Notes: generated by a model from the sequence alone, not told the origin. Numbered from the stretch's first letter, positions 1-12,819 are shown. The stretch: DNA of 64,000 nucleotides from Cucumis sativus (GCF_000004075.3 NC_026655.2:24661489-24725488); one strand, 5' to 3'. Translations and numbers: made by a program.

Positions 1-2105
1 GGGGTTCTTCCATTGAAGATAAAAAAATAAAAGAAGACCTAATAGCCACTTTGAGAAGTTGAAATAACACTTTAAGAATTGATCAATTAATTTCTCTAAT
101 ATATATATAAATAATAAGTTAATTTGAAGTTACAATTGTTATTTAATATATTCTTTTTTATTTATCAAAATAATATATACTTTAATAAGGTATTTATTTC
201 ATTTAATTTATAATAATTTTCATACACACAAAAACAGATCAGTTGCCAGTTGGGTCTATGGGTATTTCTTTAATAGGTTTTAAATTTTGTATTTCTATCC
301 AAAAGAAAAATGGTTTGGTATACTGAAATTGCTTTTGTTTTTATTATACATATCTTCAAGGGTTTGACCAAAAGATTGCCCAATTATTTTCTATATATAT
401 ACATGAGATATTGTCTGTTTTTGTATTTACATTCATTTTGCAAAATATATTCCAATAATTTGTGATTTATTTCAACATCTATTTTTGTTTCATGACTTCC
501 TCTTTGTATATAATGACAATTCAAAGTTAGTTGTCTTTTTATATTGTGAAAAAAAAAATGAAAATCTCACATTTGAAGTTAACGACAAGTACAAACAAGA
601 ATGAGGTAGAGCAGTGTCACAATATTACATAAAGCTAAGAACGTTGCAACATTTCGACATAAAAGTGAAGTAGTTTGACAAAAGTACTTAATAGCATCGT
701 TATGCTTTGCTTTTGCCATGTTATGAAGCAAAAAAACTATACAACGTCAACTAATATCTTTTTATCACTTTATTTTGAAAAATAAAGTTAAGTCTAATAT
801 AATTTAGAACTCTAGTGACCATTTAAGAGTTCATAATAGCTTAGGATTATGATAGATTCGTCTTATCTTTTTAAATACACAAAACGAGAAACCAAAAATC
901 AATTGAAGCGAAAAGACCCTAATTAATATTACTTAGCTTTATGCACATTGAAGAAGTTGTTGAGTTACCATCTTGAAAGCATAAAAAGAAAATTCAAAAG
1001 CTTGAGACAATCATGGAGCTTAGCTCACGATGAGAACGAATGGCACACGTCAACTGTTATTATTTCTTTTTCATTTTTCATCTTTGGTTAAAAGTTGTTA
1101 TTTTGCATGTAAATTGGGAAGGAGTTGTTTATCTGTATTTTTAAAATTTAGTCAAGAATTTACATGTTTGTTTCAAGTAAAAATATATAAATGGATGAGT
1201 AAAGTAAAAAAAAAACATATATATTTTAAATTAACACTTTATATTAATATTATCTACTCATACATAACCCATAATTTGATGCTTTAAGTCATAACAACGA
1301 AATAGTAAAATGAGGTTAATAGTTTGAGATTAATGAGAATTGGCTTACTTCCCAATAGAATTAAAAAAAAAAAAGTATTTCTTGAGCAGGTTAAACCTAA
1401 TTAGTCACATTTTAACTGATATGCATTTGATGATAGGGTAACACTATTTATTAATAGGGTATAACTCTTTACTGGCCAAACTATATATATACTCGGTTGA
1501 TCTAAAAACACACCCATAATATTTCTAATAAAAAAAACTCCAAGAGAAAAAGAAAAAATAATTCAACAAATTAACTTCAAACCATACATGATTATATAAA
1601 TCTGAATGCAAACACTAACCAAAGACATACCCTGATTAATATTTTCAATTAACATTATTAAATAAAAACAATAACAATAGCAATAAATCCAATATAATTT
1701 ATTCAAACAAAATAAGAGAAAAATCTAACAAAATTGTGAGATCTCAATGTTTCCCTCCTACCAATAAAATAGAAATAAAAATAAAAATACCCTTCAAGAA
1801 TATAATTTTGTAGCTTCACGTGCAGCCTAAGCTGTAGATTTGAAAAAAAAAAATTCCCTATTTTCTTTTTCCATTTTCAAAACTTTAAAAGCCCCATTTT
1901 TTCTCATCACAAACCCCAAACCAAACCCAACCATTTTAGCTTCCCCATAATTTCCCCTTTTTTTTTCCTTTTCTTTTCTTTTGGGTCCTCCTCTTTTCCC
2001 CTCTTCTTATACTTATAATAATTTCATTTCAATCCCTCAACTAATTTTCTTTATTTTACCAAAATCAACACACAAAAAAAGGGAAAGTTTTTACCATTGT
2101 ATATT
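1..2105. other. Intergenic/upstream region of bHLH gene
   Basis: This AT-rich stretch precedes the bHLH gene. I see no supportable coding region: the 85-codon open frame near 1.03-1.29 kb is low complexity, lysine/isoleucine-rich and has no recognisable domain. The last 300 bases become pyrimidine-rich (runs of TTTTCC and CTTTT), as is common in plant 5' leaders. The rest is poly-A/T-rich spacer with nothing I can name. Confidence 0.6.
1817..1822. promoter_or_regulatory. G-box CACGTG upstream of the bHLH start
   Basis: A palindromic CACGTG lies about 285 bases before the ATG at 2106. This hexamer is the classical G-box bound by plant bHLH and bZIP factors, so autoregulation or light/stress control is conceivable. 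A single hexamer can occur by chance, and function is inferred only from position. Confidence 0.3.
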
Positions 2106-5085
2106 ATGGCTCTAGAGGCAGTTGTTTTCCCACAAGACCCTTTTGTGTATAAAGATCATTTGTTCATGAATTTGGTGAATTCTTCTTCATGCCTCAACTT
2201 CATTGATAATCATCAAGCTAATGATCAAGATGATCATGACTTTTATTATCTTCCCAACCTATCAGTACAGAATAACTCTCCAATATTTTTGGACGATGAT
2301 CATTATAATTTTAATGATGAATCAGTACGACAGGTTGTTGATTCGACGTTGATGACGAGCGAGATGAAGGACGGAGGAGGGAGCGAGCGGATGGGGAGAC
2401 GGCGGCAGCAGCGGCGGAGAGGGAAAACACAAAAGAACAAGGAGGAAATAGAGAACCAAAGAATGACACACATTGTTGTGGAGAGGAATAGAAGAAAGCA
2501 AATGAATGAGTATCTCTCTACTCTTAGATCATTAATGCCTCATTCCTATGTTCAAAGGGTACCATCTCTTATCTTTCTCTCTCCTTTTTTTTCTTCATAT
2601 ATTCTCTCTCTCTCTCTCTTAACATATAAAAGAAAAGAAAGCTCACTTTTTTTCTTTTTTCTTACTTCACCCATAATGTAAAAAGAAAATGGCCCATTTC
2701 TCTCTTTTTTATATTTGAAATAGAGAAAGTGAAAAAAAAAAGTTCTTTATTTTTATTGGTGGAGCTATTATTGTTTTTACATAGGATTAAAATAAAATAA
2801 AAGTGGGAGATGTTTGAGAAAAGACTTTTTAAAAAAGAAATTTAATAAAAATATACTTTCAATTTTGTTATGTGTCGAAGGTTTTTGCACTTTAAAAGTA
2901 TGTAAAATTTGAACTTTTTTGTTTGCTAATAGGTTTTGTTATTTTGAAAATAGAAAACATTTTTGGAATGAAAATATTTTGTTTAATTTTATGTAAATGT
3001 ACATAGAAAAGTAACGCTAGAAGTTATTTTATACACACTTTCAACCACAACATTAATAATAATGTTCAACACGAGGAAAAGATAAACTAGAAAGACTTAT
3101 CACATGGGAACTATGTGAATTGATAGACCAAGTACTATTATTGTTCAATTAAACTTTATCGTTGTTATTTTTTTACTCTACAAAAAATGATAGTTGTTCA
3201 AACGAGTATAGCTCAACAAGGATAAAGCTCTTTCTTTTTTATATGACGAACTTTTGTTGGTTAAAGAACTTAAAAGAGGTTCTACCTATTGAACGAATAC
3301 AATAAAAAGATACCCATGAAAAAGAGGAGGAAGTAAAAAAGTAGATGAATTAGAGGAAGTTCAACTCACTAATGATGAGAAGGTAAAATACCATTCTTCC
3401 TTTTTTATTCTCTCAATGATTTCTTATTCTTCTTTCCTTCTTTTCTTCACTTTGTCTCTGATCTTTCCGTAGTTGATAAAGAAAGAGAAAGCTCTCTCTC
3501 TCTCTTGAGAAAACTTTCTCTTCCTCATTACAACACGGAGAATAGACGAACAAAAGAAACGAGAGAACAGCAACAAAAAAAAAAAGAAAGAAAAGTTCTC
3601 TCTTTTTTCTGTTTTTAGCCCTCTCTTCTCCCACAACCACCCTTCAATTATAGCCCAAAAAAAAATCAGTGGGCTAAAAATGATACCAACCAAGACCACG
3701 CGCAACAACCCATGGTTTTTGAATTGTAATCATATAATTGACAGAAAAAGAAAGAAAGAAAAAAGAAAAAAGAAAAAACAATTGATGATCTGATGAGTAA
3801 AAAAGAAAAGTTGAAAAAATAATGAAAATGTCATGAAAATTTTCTTTTGATTACTGCAGGGTGACCAAGCCTCAATCATAGGTGGTGCTATCAACTTTGT
3901 TAAGGAACTTGAACAACAAGTACATTTACTTAGTGCTCAAACATATCATGTAAACCCTTTTTTTCCTTCTCATGTTCCACCAAATAACAACATTATTCCT
4001 TCTTCTTCTTCTTCTTCTCCTTCTTCTTCTTCTTCTTCTTCTTCTTCTTCTTTTCCTTTCTCGCAATATCCTTCCTTTACTTTCCCGTCTTCTTCGTCTC
4101 CATCTTCGTCATCTTCTTCCTTTTCTCTCGACGACAATAACGGTTCAACCATTGTTGCCATGACTACATCTAACAACTTGAACAACCTGAACAGCGTGAT
4201 TCAGACTTCTATTGGCGATATTGAAGTCTCTATGGTTGACTCCCATGCAAACCTTAAGATAAGATGTAAAAAGCTTCCTAAACAGCTTCTTAAGATTGTT
4301 TCTGGCTTGCATTCCTTGCATCTCACTGTTCTTCATCTCAATGTCTCCACTGCCCATCCATTTGTCCTCTATTCTTTCAGTCTCAAGGTAATATTAAATT
4401 TCTTCATTTATATTTCTCTCTTTTTCTCCTTTGAGAAATCGAATCTTTACTTACTAACTAATTGTTTGAAGTAGTAATTTGAGTTTTGAAATCGAAAGTT
4501 AATATATCTTAAAGTTAGAAAGTCTGTCTTGAGTGTGAAAGAATATAAATTTAGTTTAAAGTTAAACATCAAAGAAATAAAAAAGAAACAATATGTTTTT
4601 CGATAGATGTGCAAGTATCAATAGTGAATATTGATAATAAAGTTTGATAGATTCAAATTATTTACCACCGTCTTATGAAGTCTACCCTAAAAGTAACGTT
4701 TGAATTTCGTTTATATTTTAATGTGTGTGAGTGTTACTATTCGGTTATTTTATTTCTCCCACTCTCTTCCCTTTTTTAATGTTATTTAGCTAGTTTTGAC
4801 TCTGATTAAGTTAATTAAATAAAATTAGGCTTTGAAAATCTTTCTTTAAAGGAAATGTTTAAATCCAAATGAGTTATCCATCACAAAAACGAAATAATTA
4901 TCAAATTAGGGTTTTAAAATGAACAAATGAACGAAAAATAGGTTAATTATTCATGTGGTTTGTGTTTGAGATTTTTCTTTTCCATATAGGTAGAGGAAGA
5001 CTGTGGGCTTTCATCAGTGGATGAAATTTCAAATGGTGTGTACCAATTGCTTTGCAGAATTCAAGAAGAAGCATTCTCCAACTGA
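2106..5085 (+). CDS. bHLH transcription factor, subgroup Ia (bHLH96/94-like)
   Basis: Three exons, 2106-2558, 3860-4387 and 4990-5085, all joined in phase 0 at GT-AG introns, give 358 residues. The N-terminus [13 protein letters not shown] matches the opening I know from Arabidopsis bHLH96/bHLH94. The DNA-binding basic region has the His-Glu-Arg triad (H122, E126, R130), as expected for E-box/G-box binding. Helix 1 ends at the first exon junction; helix 2 begins with [18 protein letters not shown] at residue 152. A serine-rich tract at about 199-240 comes from a TCT/TTC microsatellite. Residues 269-350 resemble the ACT-like dimerisation domain of subgroup Ia ([14 protein letters not shown]). 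ATG 2106 was chosen because the in-frame codon at 2097 is TTG. Subgroup Ia includes SPCH, MUTE and FAMA, but the N-terminus fits the bHLH94/96 branch better. Nuclear; its target genes cannot be read here. Confidence 0.93.
3998..4053 (+). repeat. TCT/TTC microsatellite coding a poly-Ser tract
   Basis: A near-perfect trinucleotide repeat lies inside exon 2 of the bHLH gene and is read as TCT serine codons. Length change in whole triplets would keep the frame. It sits in the linker between helix 2 and the ACT-like domain. Confidence 0.9.
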
Positions 5086-7084
5086 TCATTTTGAGAGAAA
5101 AAGAGAAAAAAGAAATTAGCATTTTAATTAGTTCATTATCTTTTAATTTCCCTTCTTTCTTTCTTTCTTTTTTTGCCTTTTCTTTTTCTTTTTCTCCCTC
5201 TTGATGGAGCTTCACTTTGTAAACTTTGAGATTGTACTTGTTCTGTTCTTCTTCTTCTTCTGATCTCTAAATTTTTGGTCAATTATTCAACATGTTCTTT
5301 GTCTTTAATTGATTACTATTAGACTCTGTTAAACTTCTCATTGTCTCTCTCTCCAAGGAAGCAAACTTATGCATGTCCATCTCGAGTTGTATCTATCAAA
5401 TCTTTGTGCATCTCACCTAAATATCTCAATTAGGATCACTTTTCATTATATTCTCGACCACTCCTATTTTATTCAATAGAAATCCAAGAGTATATAAATA
5501 CATTTTCACTTAATTATTCAATCATAATAAATTATGTAATGATTCTAGAAAGCAACCATCTTAATCAATCAAACACAAAACAGTAATAAATATAAATTTT
5601 AAATGATCAATCAGCAGAACAAATGTTGATTTTGTATTATATATATATAAAAGTTAAGGCTTACAAACTCTATAAGAATGGTATAAAGTTTATAATGATT
5701 CTTTGGACTTGAACTTATATTAGTTTAGTTTAAACTTTAAAGGGGAGGAAAAAAGATACTTCACTGATGTGTCTATTGTAATATATAAAGATTTCTATTA
5801 TTTTACCTCTGTTTGAGGCAAGAAAGGGAAAGATAAAGTGGCGGGTCCGTAGTTTTAAAAGTTAACAAAAGCATAAAATTGATGTTTCTAGTGATGGAGT
5901 CTCGAGAACTTGTTAACTAAAACAAGAATAACTTCAATTCACAGGCAACTTACGAAACACCAGCTTCTTTCTATTTGGTGGACTAATCACTGTTGTTATT
6001 GATATTAATTAGTGTTTGAATTCATTTCACATAGCATAACAATAGCATTATTATTTAGTAAAAAGAAGAGATTCATAGATGAAAACCATATTTTACAAAT
6101 TAAAAACATGTAACGTGGTACAATATAAGAATAATCATTTTGGTACTCGAAAATGTAATAGGGATATTATTACATCCTAGGGTTCTTAATTCAACACACC
6201 CAAGAAAAAGCTGCATTGGATAAAAATAGAGCAATGATAGATAATGTATGGACCTCAAATTTACTAGCTTGGAAAAGGAAATCAAGAACAAGTGATTAAT
6301 CAAAGGTACTTTTTGTACATTGAAGTCTAATGGTACTAAATTGAAGAAACAGTTGTTGGCAAGATTATAACTTAATTCGGGCTAGCTCTTTCTTTACTTA
6401 TATATGTCTTTACACATTTCTTGAGACCTAAATTAACCAATTATTCTTACAATTCCATCACTATTACAAAGAAACGAACATTTCATTACTCATGAATAGT
6501 AGCAGATTTAGAGGAGAAAGTGAAAAGAGAGCGGATCGTACTGAATTCGAGAAGATGGAGTTTTTGGATTTTTTTTCGAAGTTGATGCATATGTGATACA
6601 ATGAATTATGTTTATGGTAAACATGAATGATTAGTTTTGTAATAAGGAAGGATATGATCACAAGAGAAATAGAATATGGAATGATTTGAGCAAAGGTGGA
6701 ATCCCAATGCAATTGGGGTAAAAGCTGATTTTGGTTGTGGGGTTTTTGAATCCCTTTAACAGAACATAATAAAAAAGTTGACAAAATAATGGAAAAAAGT
6801 TATGGCCATAAATGGTTGGACAGACATTTTATAATGATATATGAATAATATGTCACATTTATAGTAACTTTTCTTTGATAATATTAAAAAAAAAGTATAT
6901 GAATATCACTTTCAAAACCATATTAGTGGTTTCATTTGAATATTAATTGTCACTAACCAATCAACTTACCTAGAGGCATATCAATTAAAAAGAAACTAAT
7001 TCATGTGTGTGTTTTCTTAGTTAGAAAACTTTGACAAAAGATTTTTGTTAAGAAAATATATATGTATCATTTTTTCTTTTATAC

Positions 7085-7180
7085 ATCAGTCGTCGTGAAG
7101 TAGGAAAATTCGAACCTCTGATCTTAACTCTAAAACTTTTAGGAGTACACACATACTAATTATTGTCGAAAGCTTTATTG
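7085..7180 (-). mobile_element. tRNA-derived SINE-like fragment
   Basis: Read on the minus strand, 7109-7118 gives GAGGTTCGAA, a good match to the RNA polymerase III box B consensus (GGTTCGANNCC), in a context typical of tRNA-derived plant SINEs. No clear box A or poly-A tail was delimited, so only a fragment is claimed. Confidence 0.4.
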
Positions 7181-7236
7181 GAATTCATCTCATAATATTA
7201 TATGAATTGTTTTTGAATATAACATAATGAATTAAG

Positions 7237-7395
7237 TATTTGTAAATATATATAGCAAAACTTCATTGTTTATTTGCGTTGGACAGTGATAGACATTGTC
7301 TATATAATTGATAGACACTAGTAGATGTCTTTTTAGCATCTTCACTATCTATCATTAGTATAGTAAGTGAAATTTTGCTTTGTTTGTAAATATAG
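7237..7395. mobile_element. MITE-like element, degenerate terminal inverted repeats
   Basis: The left end carries TTTGTAAATAT then AGCAAAACTTC, and the right end carries GAAATTTTGCT then TTTGTAAATAT, so the ends form an imperfect inverted repeat around AGCAAAA. The interior is rich in palindromic GATAGAC/GTCTATC motifs. There is no coding capacity. Three related sequences lie within the next 1.7 kb. Confidence 0.45.
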
Positions 7396-8950
7396 AAAAA
7401 ATTGAAACTAATTATAAAAGAAATTGAAAGAGTCAAATCGAGTCATACCTCCATGATTGGAGATGAAAAAGAGAAAAAATGGCAAAATTTGGAGAGGGCA
7501 TGATATCATTCATAGAGAGCAAAAGGTAGGGAGAGCATCGCAACACTATCCCGTGGTACCGTGGCATCGAAGCATTCTTGTGCATGCATGCTATGCCATG
7601 GCACGGTGACACACTATCTTGTGCCACTATGGTGCCAACTTTCCTAGCTATTTTTTTTAATTAAAAAAATAATGTTTTTGAAAGACTGACCGACGTAGAC
7701 ATAAAATTTGAGAGCCCCTAGAGTGTTGATGTACGTACTTATTATATAACGTAGACATTCTTCTTCTATGATAAAATTGACACAATTCTAAAATTGTTGG
7801 ATGGAATATTTGAGTTTGATCTCTGAGAAAGATACTCGATCTCTAAAGACCGTTTTACTATACTATCACTTACACGTGTGGTTGCACTAGCTACATCAAC
7901 ATGTGGTAAAAACGAAGTCAATTTATTTTTTTATTAAAATCTCAAGCTCCCCAAAAAAAAGATTGAGAAAATGAAATAATTGTAGGCCTTTTGTAAGTGG
8001 AAAAATGAAGCAATCCTACTTTGTTATTTAAATATCGTTTACATAATAACCACGTTTGAGCTTACGTCGACATATACACTTGTATGAAAATAAATATACA
8101 TTTGTATACAAAAAAAAAAAAAAATGGTTTTCACGTTCAAATCTTCAAAAAAGTTTGAAAAAAATTGAAACTAAGAAGAGGGATGTTTGACTAACTAATC
8201 AAGAATACTTCATTTGTTTATTATTTTGACATGAGAACGAGAAAGATGAATACTTCCTTTTAGAATCCTTTGTTCCCTTCATTTTTTTTTTCTTTCTATT
8301 CTTCATTTACTTATCTTATTTTTGTGTTCTCCATGGACACATTCGATGACATTTTAATCTGGCATTAGTGACATAATAATCATAATAGTACCGCTCCTAT
8401 TTGTATTATAAAAAACAAATAGTAGTTTATTGCGATTTTTCACCGTTTATCGATTGTGATATTATGTTATATATATTTGTAAATATTTTTAAGAGCTTTA
8501 TTGTTTAAAATGATTGATTAGTCAAATTAGAAAATTGAATACTATTTTCTTTTCTTTTCCAAATTTGGATTCGTTTTCTTTTTAAACTAGTGTAAAGTGG
8601 ATAACAAAACAAATAAACTTAATTGGTAGAAGTAGCGGGATTGATTCCACCTTACCTTTGTTTAAGTGCTTAATTTTCAAGAACTAAAAATAAAAAATCA
8701 ACGCGTTATCCGTTATTAGTTTTACTATTTATTAAAAAAATAATATCTTTTTGTTATTTTTCAAATGAAACATTAAAATGATTATTTTCAAAAATAGCAA
8801 AGTGAAATAAAATATTTATGAAATATAATAAATTATCGATGTCAATATCCATAGACTATTATACGTGATATTTTGTTATATTTGTAAATAAATTTTAATA
8901 TTAAAATTTAACATTCTCACAAAAAAAATAAATTAAAGAGGAATTCTAAA

Positions 8951-9075
8951 AATTGCAAATTTGACAAAATATGGCAAAATTTCATATTTGATCAATAATA
9001 GACTGATAGAGATTGATAGAGTCTATAGATTTTATCATAGAATCCAAAATTTTGTTATAATTAGTAAATATTTTA
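8951..9075. mobile_element. MITE-like element, second copy of the GATAGA family
   Basis: It has the same organisation as the element at 7.24 kb: GGCAAAATTTC at the left, repeated GATAGA/TCTATAG words in the centre and CCAAAATTTTGTTATA followed by GTAAATATTTT at the right. Two further right-end-like pieces occur near 8.45 and 8.86 kb. Non-coding. Confidence 0.4.
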
Positions 9076-10148
9076 ATTTATTTTATTATATTTAAAAATG
9101 ATTTTTTTAAAAGAAATACAACAACCATAGAAATATTTACATTGTTTCGAAAACAAAAAACATTTAGATTTGAGTCAGCTAAATCCAAACCAAATCTCAA
9201 GGATACGTACATATTAACTATTTTAATTTTTTTTTACATACATTTCATATACGATTTTGAACCAAATAACACGAAAAACACGAAAAATAATATAAAAATT
9301 TATAAAAGAAAAATTATAAAATAAAAGAAAGACTACAGAAAGAGAAAGCAAACTTAAACTATTTTAAAAAAATAGGTTTCAAGTTTTTTTATTTTATTTT
9401 GTTATCGATAGTAAATATGGTGATATTCTTTTGTTTTATTTATGAAAATTAACTTAAAAAAAAGGATGAAATTAAATATATATTAAGAAACAAAAAACAT
9501 GAGAAAAAGTAAAACAACAAAACGAACTCTAAAATCTTCTTCTTCCCATTTCTTCCACTAAGCAACACCTTTTGTCTGCCCTACGCCGTTTGCCGCCGTG
9601 CCTCTACCTTGCTTTCCCGCCGGTCAGTTTCATATCCTCTCTATTTTTTTTTTTGTTGTTGTTAGTATTCTTAGACTCATACCAAGCCATTGTTTGAACG
9701 TAGTAGAAGGAAAATCGATGTTTTGTACAGTCCAGTATGTTGTTCAATTCAATACATTATTCATTTTCTTTCTAGGAATGCCTAATGGGGTTGTTGAGTT
9801 TGGATTCTTTGATGCTCTGTACACTATGCTATCTGCTATTTGGAAAGTTTTTTTTTCTTATCGAGAGAAATTTTCTGTCTTGATTTAGACCTTTTTTTTT
9901 TATGTATTGCAGATTTTTCTGTCTGTTCTGATGGGTAGTCAAGGGTGAAAAGCTTTTTGTTAGCCAAGATGGAGTAATTGGGCGAAAACAGTATTTCAAA
10001 TAAGTTATTTGGGTTCACTGATTTGACACATCCGAAACTGATCAAGGGATGGTACAGAAATTTCTAGTTCAATGATATGAGTCATCATAAATTGATTAAG
10101 GGATGATTTAGAAATTGCTAGTTCACTGAATTGAGCATTTCTAGTTCG

Positions 10149-11531
10149 ATGATACAGAAATTGATCAAGCGATCGAGATTACTTATTTTTCACCGAAATG
10201 TCTGCTTAATACGTTTCCAATTGCTTAGCACTTTCAGTCCAAACAAATTTGACTTTGAGAATAATCATAAACAACGTCGAAAGATCCGTGAACGCATTCC
10301 TTTTGTCACTGATGTTAAAGAGGTGAAGGATCCATGTGAGGCATTGGCTCTCTTTGAGAATTACCATGAAAAGGGCTTCAAACACCACTATCCTTCCTAC
10401 TCATCTCTCATCTACAAGTTGGCTCGTTCTCGTAGATTTGAAGCTGTCGAGACTATTCTTGGTCACTTACGAAATAGGAATATTCGTTGCAATGAGACCC
10501 TTTTCGTCGCTTTGATTCAACATTATGGGAAAGCTCATTTGGTTGAGAAAGGTATTGAGCTTTTCCACCAAATGCCTTCCTTTAATTGTTTTCGTACTCT
10601 GCAGTCCTTTAATGTATTGCTTAATACATTAGTTGATTGTGACCAGTTTTCTAAAGCAAGTGAAATCTTCCAACAGGCTTATGAAATGGACTTTCGCCCT
10701 AATTCAGTGTCCTATAATATAATGATTAAGGGTTGGATCAAGAAGGGAGGATGGGAACAAGCATGTAACCTGTTTGACGAAATGCTCGAGAAGGGAGTTC
10801 AACCTAGTGTTGTAACATACAATAGTTTTTTAGGGGTTTTATGTAGAAAGGGTGAAATGGACACAGCATTGTGTTTGTTCAAGAACATGACTGAGAAAGG
10901 ACATCATCCTAATGCTGTTACTTATGCATTGTTAATGGAAGGATGGTGTTTCATAGGTAAATACAAGGAAGCAAAAAAGTTGATGTTTGATATGGAGTTT
11001 CATGGTTGTAAACTGCGACCTGTGAACTACGGTGTTTTAATGACACATCTTGGAAAGACTGGGAACATTGACGAAATGGAATCTTTACTTAATGAGATGA
11101 AGAAAAGACGGTTGAAGCCCGATGTTGTGACATATAATATTCTTGTAAATTACTTGTGTAAGGAAGGAAAGGTTGGAGATGCTTATAAGGTTTTGGTTAA
11201 AATGCAAGTGGGAGGTTGTGATCCTAATGCAGCAACTTATAGGATGATGATTGATGGATATTGTAATGCAGGGGACTTCGATGGGGCTATGAAGATTTTA
11301 AATGCTATGTTGATGAGTGGGCACTATCCTCATTTGAAAACTTTTGCTTCTTTAGTTGTTGGTCTTTTGAAAGGTGAAAATAATGATGATTATGTTTGCT
11401 TTGTATTGGAGGAAATGGAGAAGAGACAGCTGAGGTTTGATGCTGAAACTTGGAGGATTTTGATCATGGATGTTTGTGGTCAACATGTTGAAATAGGTAG
11501 CCACTTAAATGATTTGATCTCCTTACCCTAA
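10149..11531 (+). CDS. Mitochondrial PPR protein (At1g07740-like)
   Basis: A single intronless frame of 460 residues, as is usual for P-class pentatricopeptide repeat proteins. The start is ATG 10149; the codon at 10131 that extends the frame is TTG. The N-terminus (MIQKLIKRSRLLIFHRN) is basic, lacks acidic residues and fits a mitochondrial presequence. From about residue 80 to 440 there are roughly nine or ten 35-residue repeats with signatures such as PNSVSYNIMIKG, PSVVTYNSFLGVLC, PDVVTYNILVNYLCKEG and PNAATYRMMIDGYC. The motif IPFVTDVKEVKDPCEALALF before the repeats closely resembles Arabidopsis At1g07740. There is no E/DYW extension, so an RNA stabilising, processing or splicing role in mitochondria is more likely than C-to-U editing. 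The RNA target is unknown. Confidence 0.93.
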   Translation: MIQKLIKRSRLLIFHRNVCLIRFQLLSTFSPNKFDFENNHKQRRKIRERIPFVTDVKEVKDPCEALALFENYHEKGFKHHYPSYSSLIYKLARSRRFEAVETILGHLRNRNIRCNETLFVALIQHYGKAHLVEKGIELFHQMPSFNCFRTLQSFNVLLNTLVDCDQFSKASEIFQQAYEMDFRPNSVSYNIMIKGWIKKGGWEQACNLFDEMLEKGVQPSVVTYNSFLGVLCRKGEMDTALCLFKNMTEKGHHPNAVTYALLMEGWCFIGKYKEAKKLMFDMEFHGCKLRPVNYGVLMTHLGKTGNIDEMESLLNEMKKRRLKPDVVTYNILVNYLCKEGKVGDAYKVLVKMQVGGCDPNAATYRMMIDGYCNAGDFDGAMKILNAMLMSGHYPHLKTFASLVVGLLKGENNDDYVCFVLEEMEKRQLRFDAETWRILIMDVCGQHVEIGSHLNDLISLP

Positions 11532-12004
11532 ATCTGCATGGGGGGAAATGGTGACAGCATTTCTTTTTCCTTTTATTGGGTTGGTATACATAGACCACTA
11601 GGCCGAGGCAATGAGACTACAAGATGAAAATGAAGCTCAATCAGCTCAAATGAAGTTTATGTCGAAGCTAATGGCAGGTCACACCGAGTCAACTTAATCA
11701 CGAGGCAATCTCTATGCCACAAGAACCATCGACAAGAGCTAAGAGTTAAGAGTTAAAAAGACCGAAAAGAACGTCCATGGTGAAGAATTGCAATTTAAGT
11801 TTCAAGATACATTTGGGTCATCAACATTGTTGATGATGCATTATGTACTTATTTATTTATTTCATTTTAAGAAAAGGAATATTTATTTGATGTATTTGCA
11901 TTTATAAGTTCATGTAAGTAGTTGAATGGGTGTTGGACGTATTTAAACGGGAAAAGGTTGAGTCGTTTCATGTTGACCTTTCATTCAGTATATATAACCA
12001 TTTT

Positions 12005-12210
12005 GGGTTGTCTAGTGGTAAAAAAGAGACATGATTTCAATAACTAATTAAGAGGTCATAGGTCATGAGTTGAATCCATGGTGACCACCTAGTTAGAAAT
12101 TAATTTTTTTAGAGTTTTCTTGACACTTGTAAGGTTAAATGTCCGTGAGACTAGTCGAAGTGCGCATAAGCTGGTTCGAACACTCACGATATGAAAAATA
12201 AAAAAGTAAC
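12005..12210 (+). mobile_element. tRNA-derived SINE
   Basis: The head has a tRNA-like box A region (CTAGTGGTAAAAAAG, near 12012) and a box B-like GAGTTGAATCC at 12067-12077. The 3' body reads GTGAGACTAGTCGAAGTGCG, then AAGCTGGTTCGAACACTCAC, matching a plant SINE 3' body I recognise (GTGAGATTAGTCGAGGTGCG type). It ends in an A-rich tail near 12190-12207. A related copy lies at 28.18 kb. Family membership is from memory, not from a search. Confidence 0.7.
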
Positions 12211-12819
12211 ATTGTAATTTGAATAAATATATCTTGTAGAGTTTCGTCCCTCGCAAGTTTTATGTTCTCTTTTTATTTTTGTGTTTAGAATGCATGTTTA
12301 ACTCTCAATTTAATTTGTTCAATCGAATTGTAGAGAGTTTAAAAATTTGAAGATAGCAACAAGTTATTTTTTTTTTCTCGATCTTTCATAATATGTTTGG
12401 CCCAATTTGTTCAACTTTTTTTCTCTTTTCGTAGTTATGGATCAATTGGCTAATGAGGGTTATTCTATTGTCATTCTAGTGTTCAACTACCTTTAGTTTG
12501 CTAAGGGTAGGTGAGTTTTCCCATGTCTAAGATACATAAAATTATAAATTCACAAAGTTTCATTATAACATAGTCTCATGGTTTCTTCACTAATAACGAA
12601 AAAGGACAATATTCTAATTGATAATACTTTTTTTGTCTTTCTTTTGATTCATTGATTGCATCCAAATCTACTTGTTTTTCACTCTAAATTAGATTACTTA
12701 AACTTTTACTTTAGCTACCAATTTTGAGAAAACTTAATCAATTGTCTCATTATTGGAAAATCAGTCAATCAACCATTTAGTTGGTCCTTACCAAAATTCT
12801 TACTCTTTGGAAAAACTGG

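Larger units (their letters stand above)
5086..10148. other. Gene-free interval with repeats, includes PPR 5' leader
   Basis: Five kilobases of AT-rich DNA without a supportable coding region. The short open frames at 6.1-6.8, 7.4 and 9.1 kb are low complexity with no domain. It holds a tRNA-like antisense repeat near 7.1 kb, MITE-like elements between 7.2 and 9.1 kb and a GC-richer patch at 7.48-7.63 kb of unknown origin. The segment around 9.54-9.62 kb (CGCCGTTTGCCGCCG) is GC-richer and may be the first 5'UTR exon of the PPR gene. Confidence 0.55.

Noticed and set aside
7480-7630. GC-richer CCATGGCACGG block as a gene or promoter
   Set aside because: The 64-codon minus-strand frame has no domain and the block has palindromic GTGCCA words that suggest transposon debris, but no boundaries could be defined.
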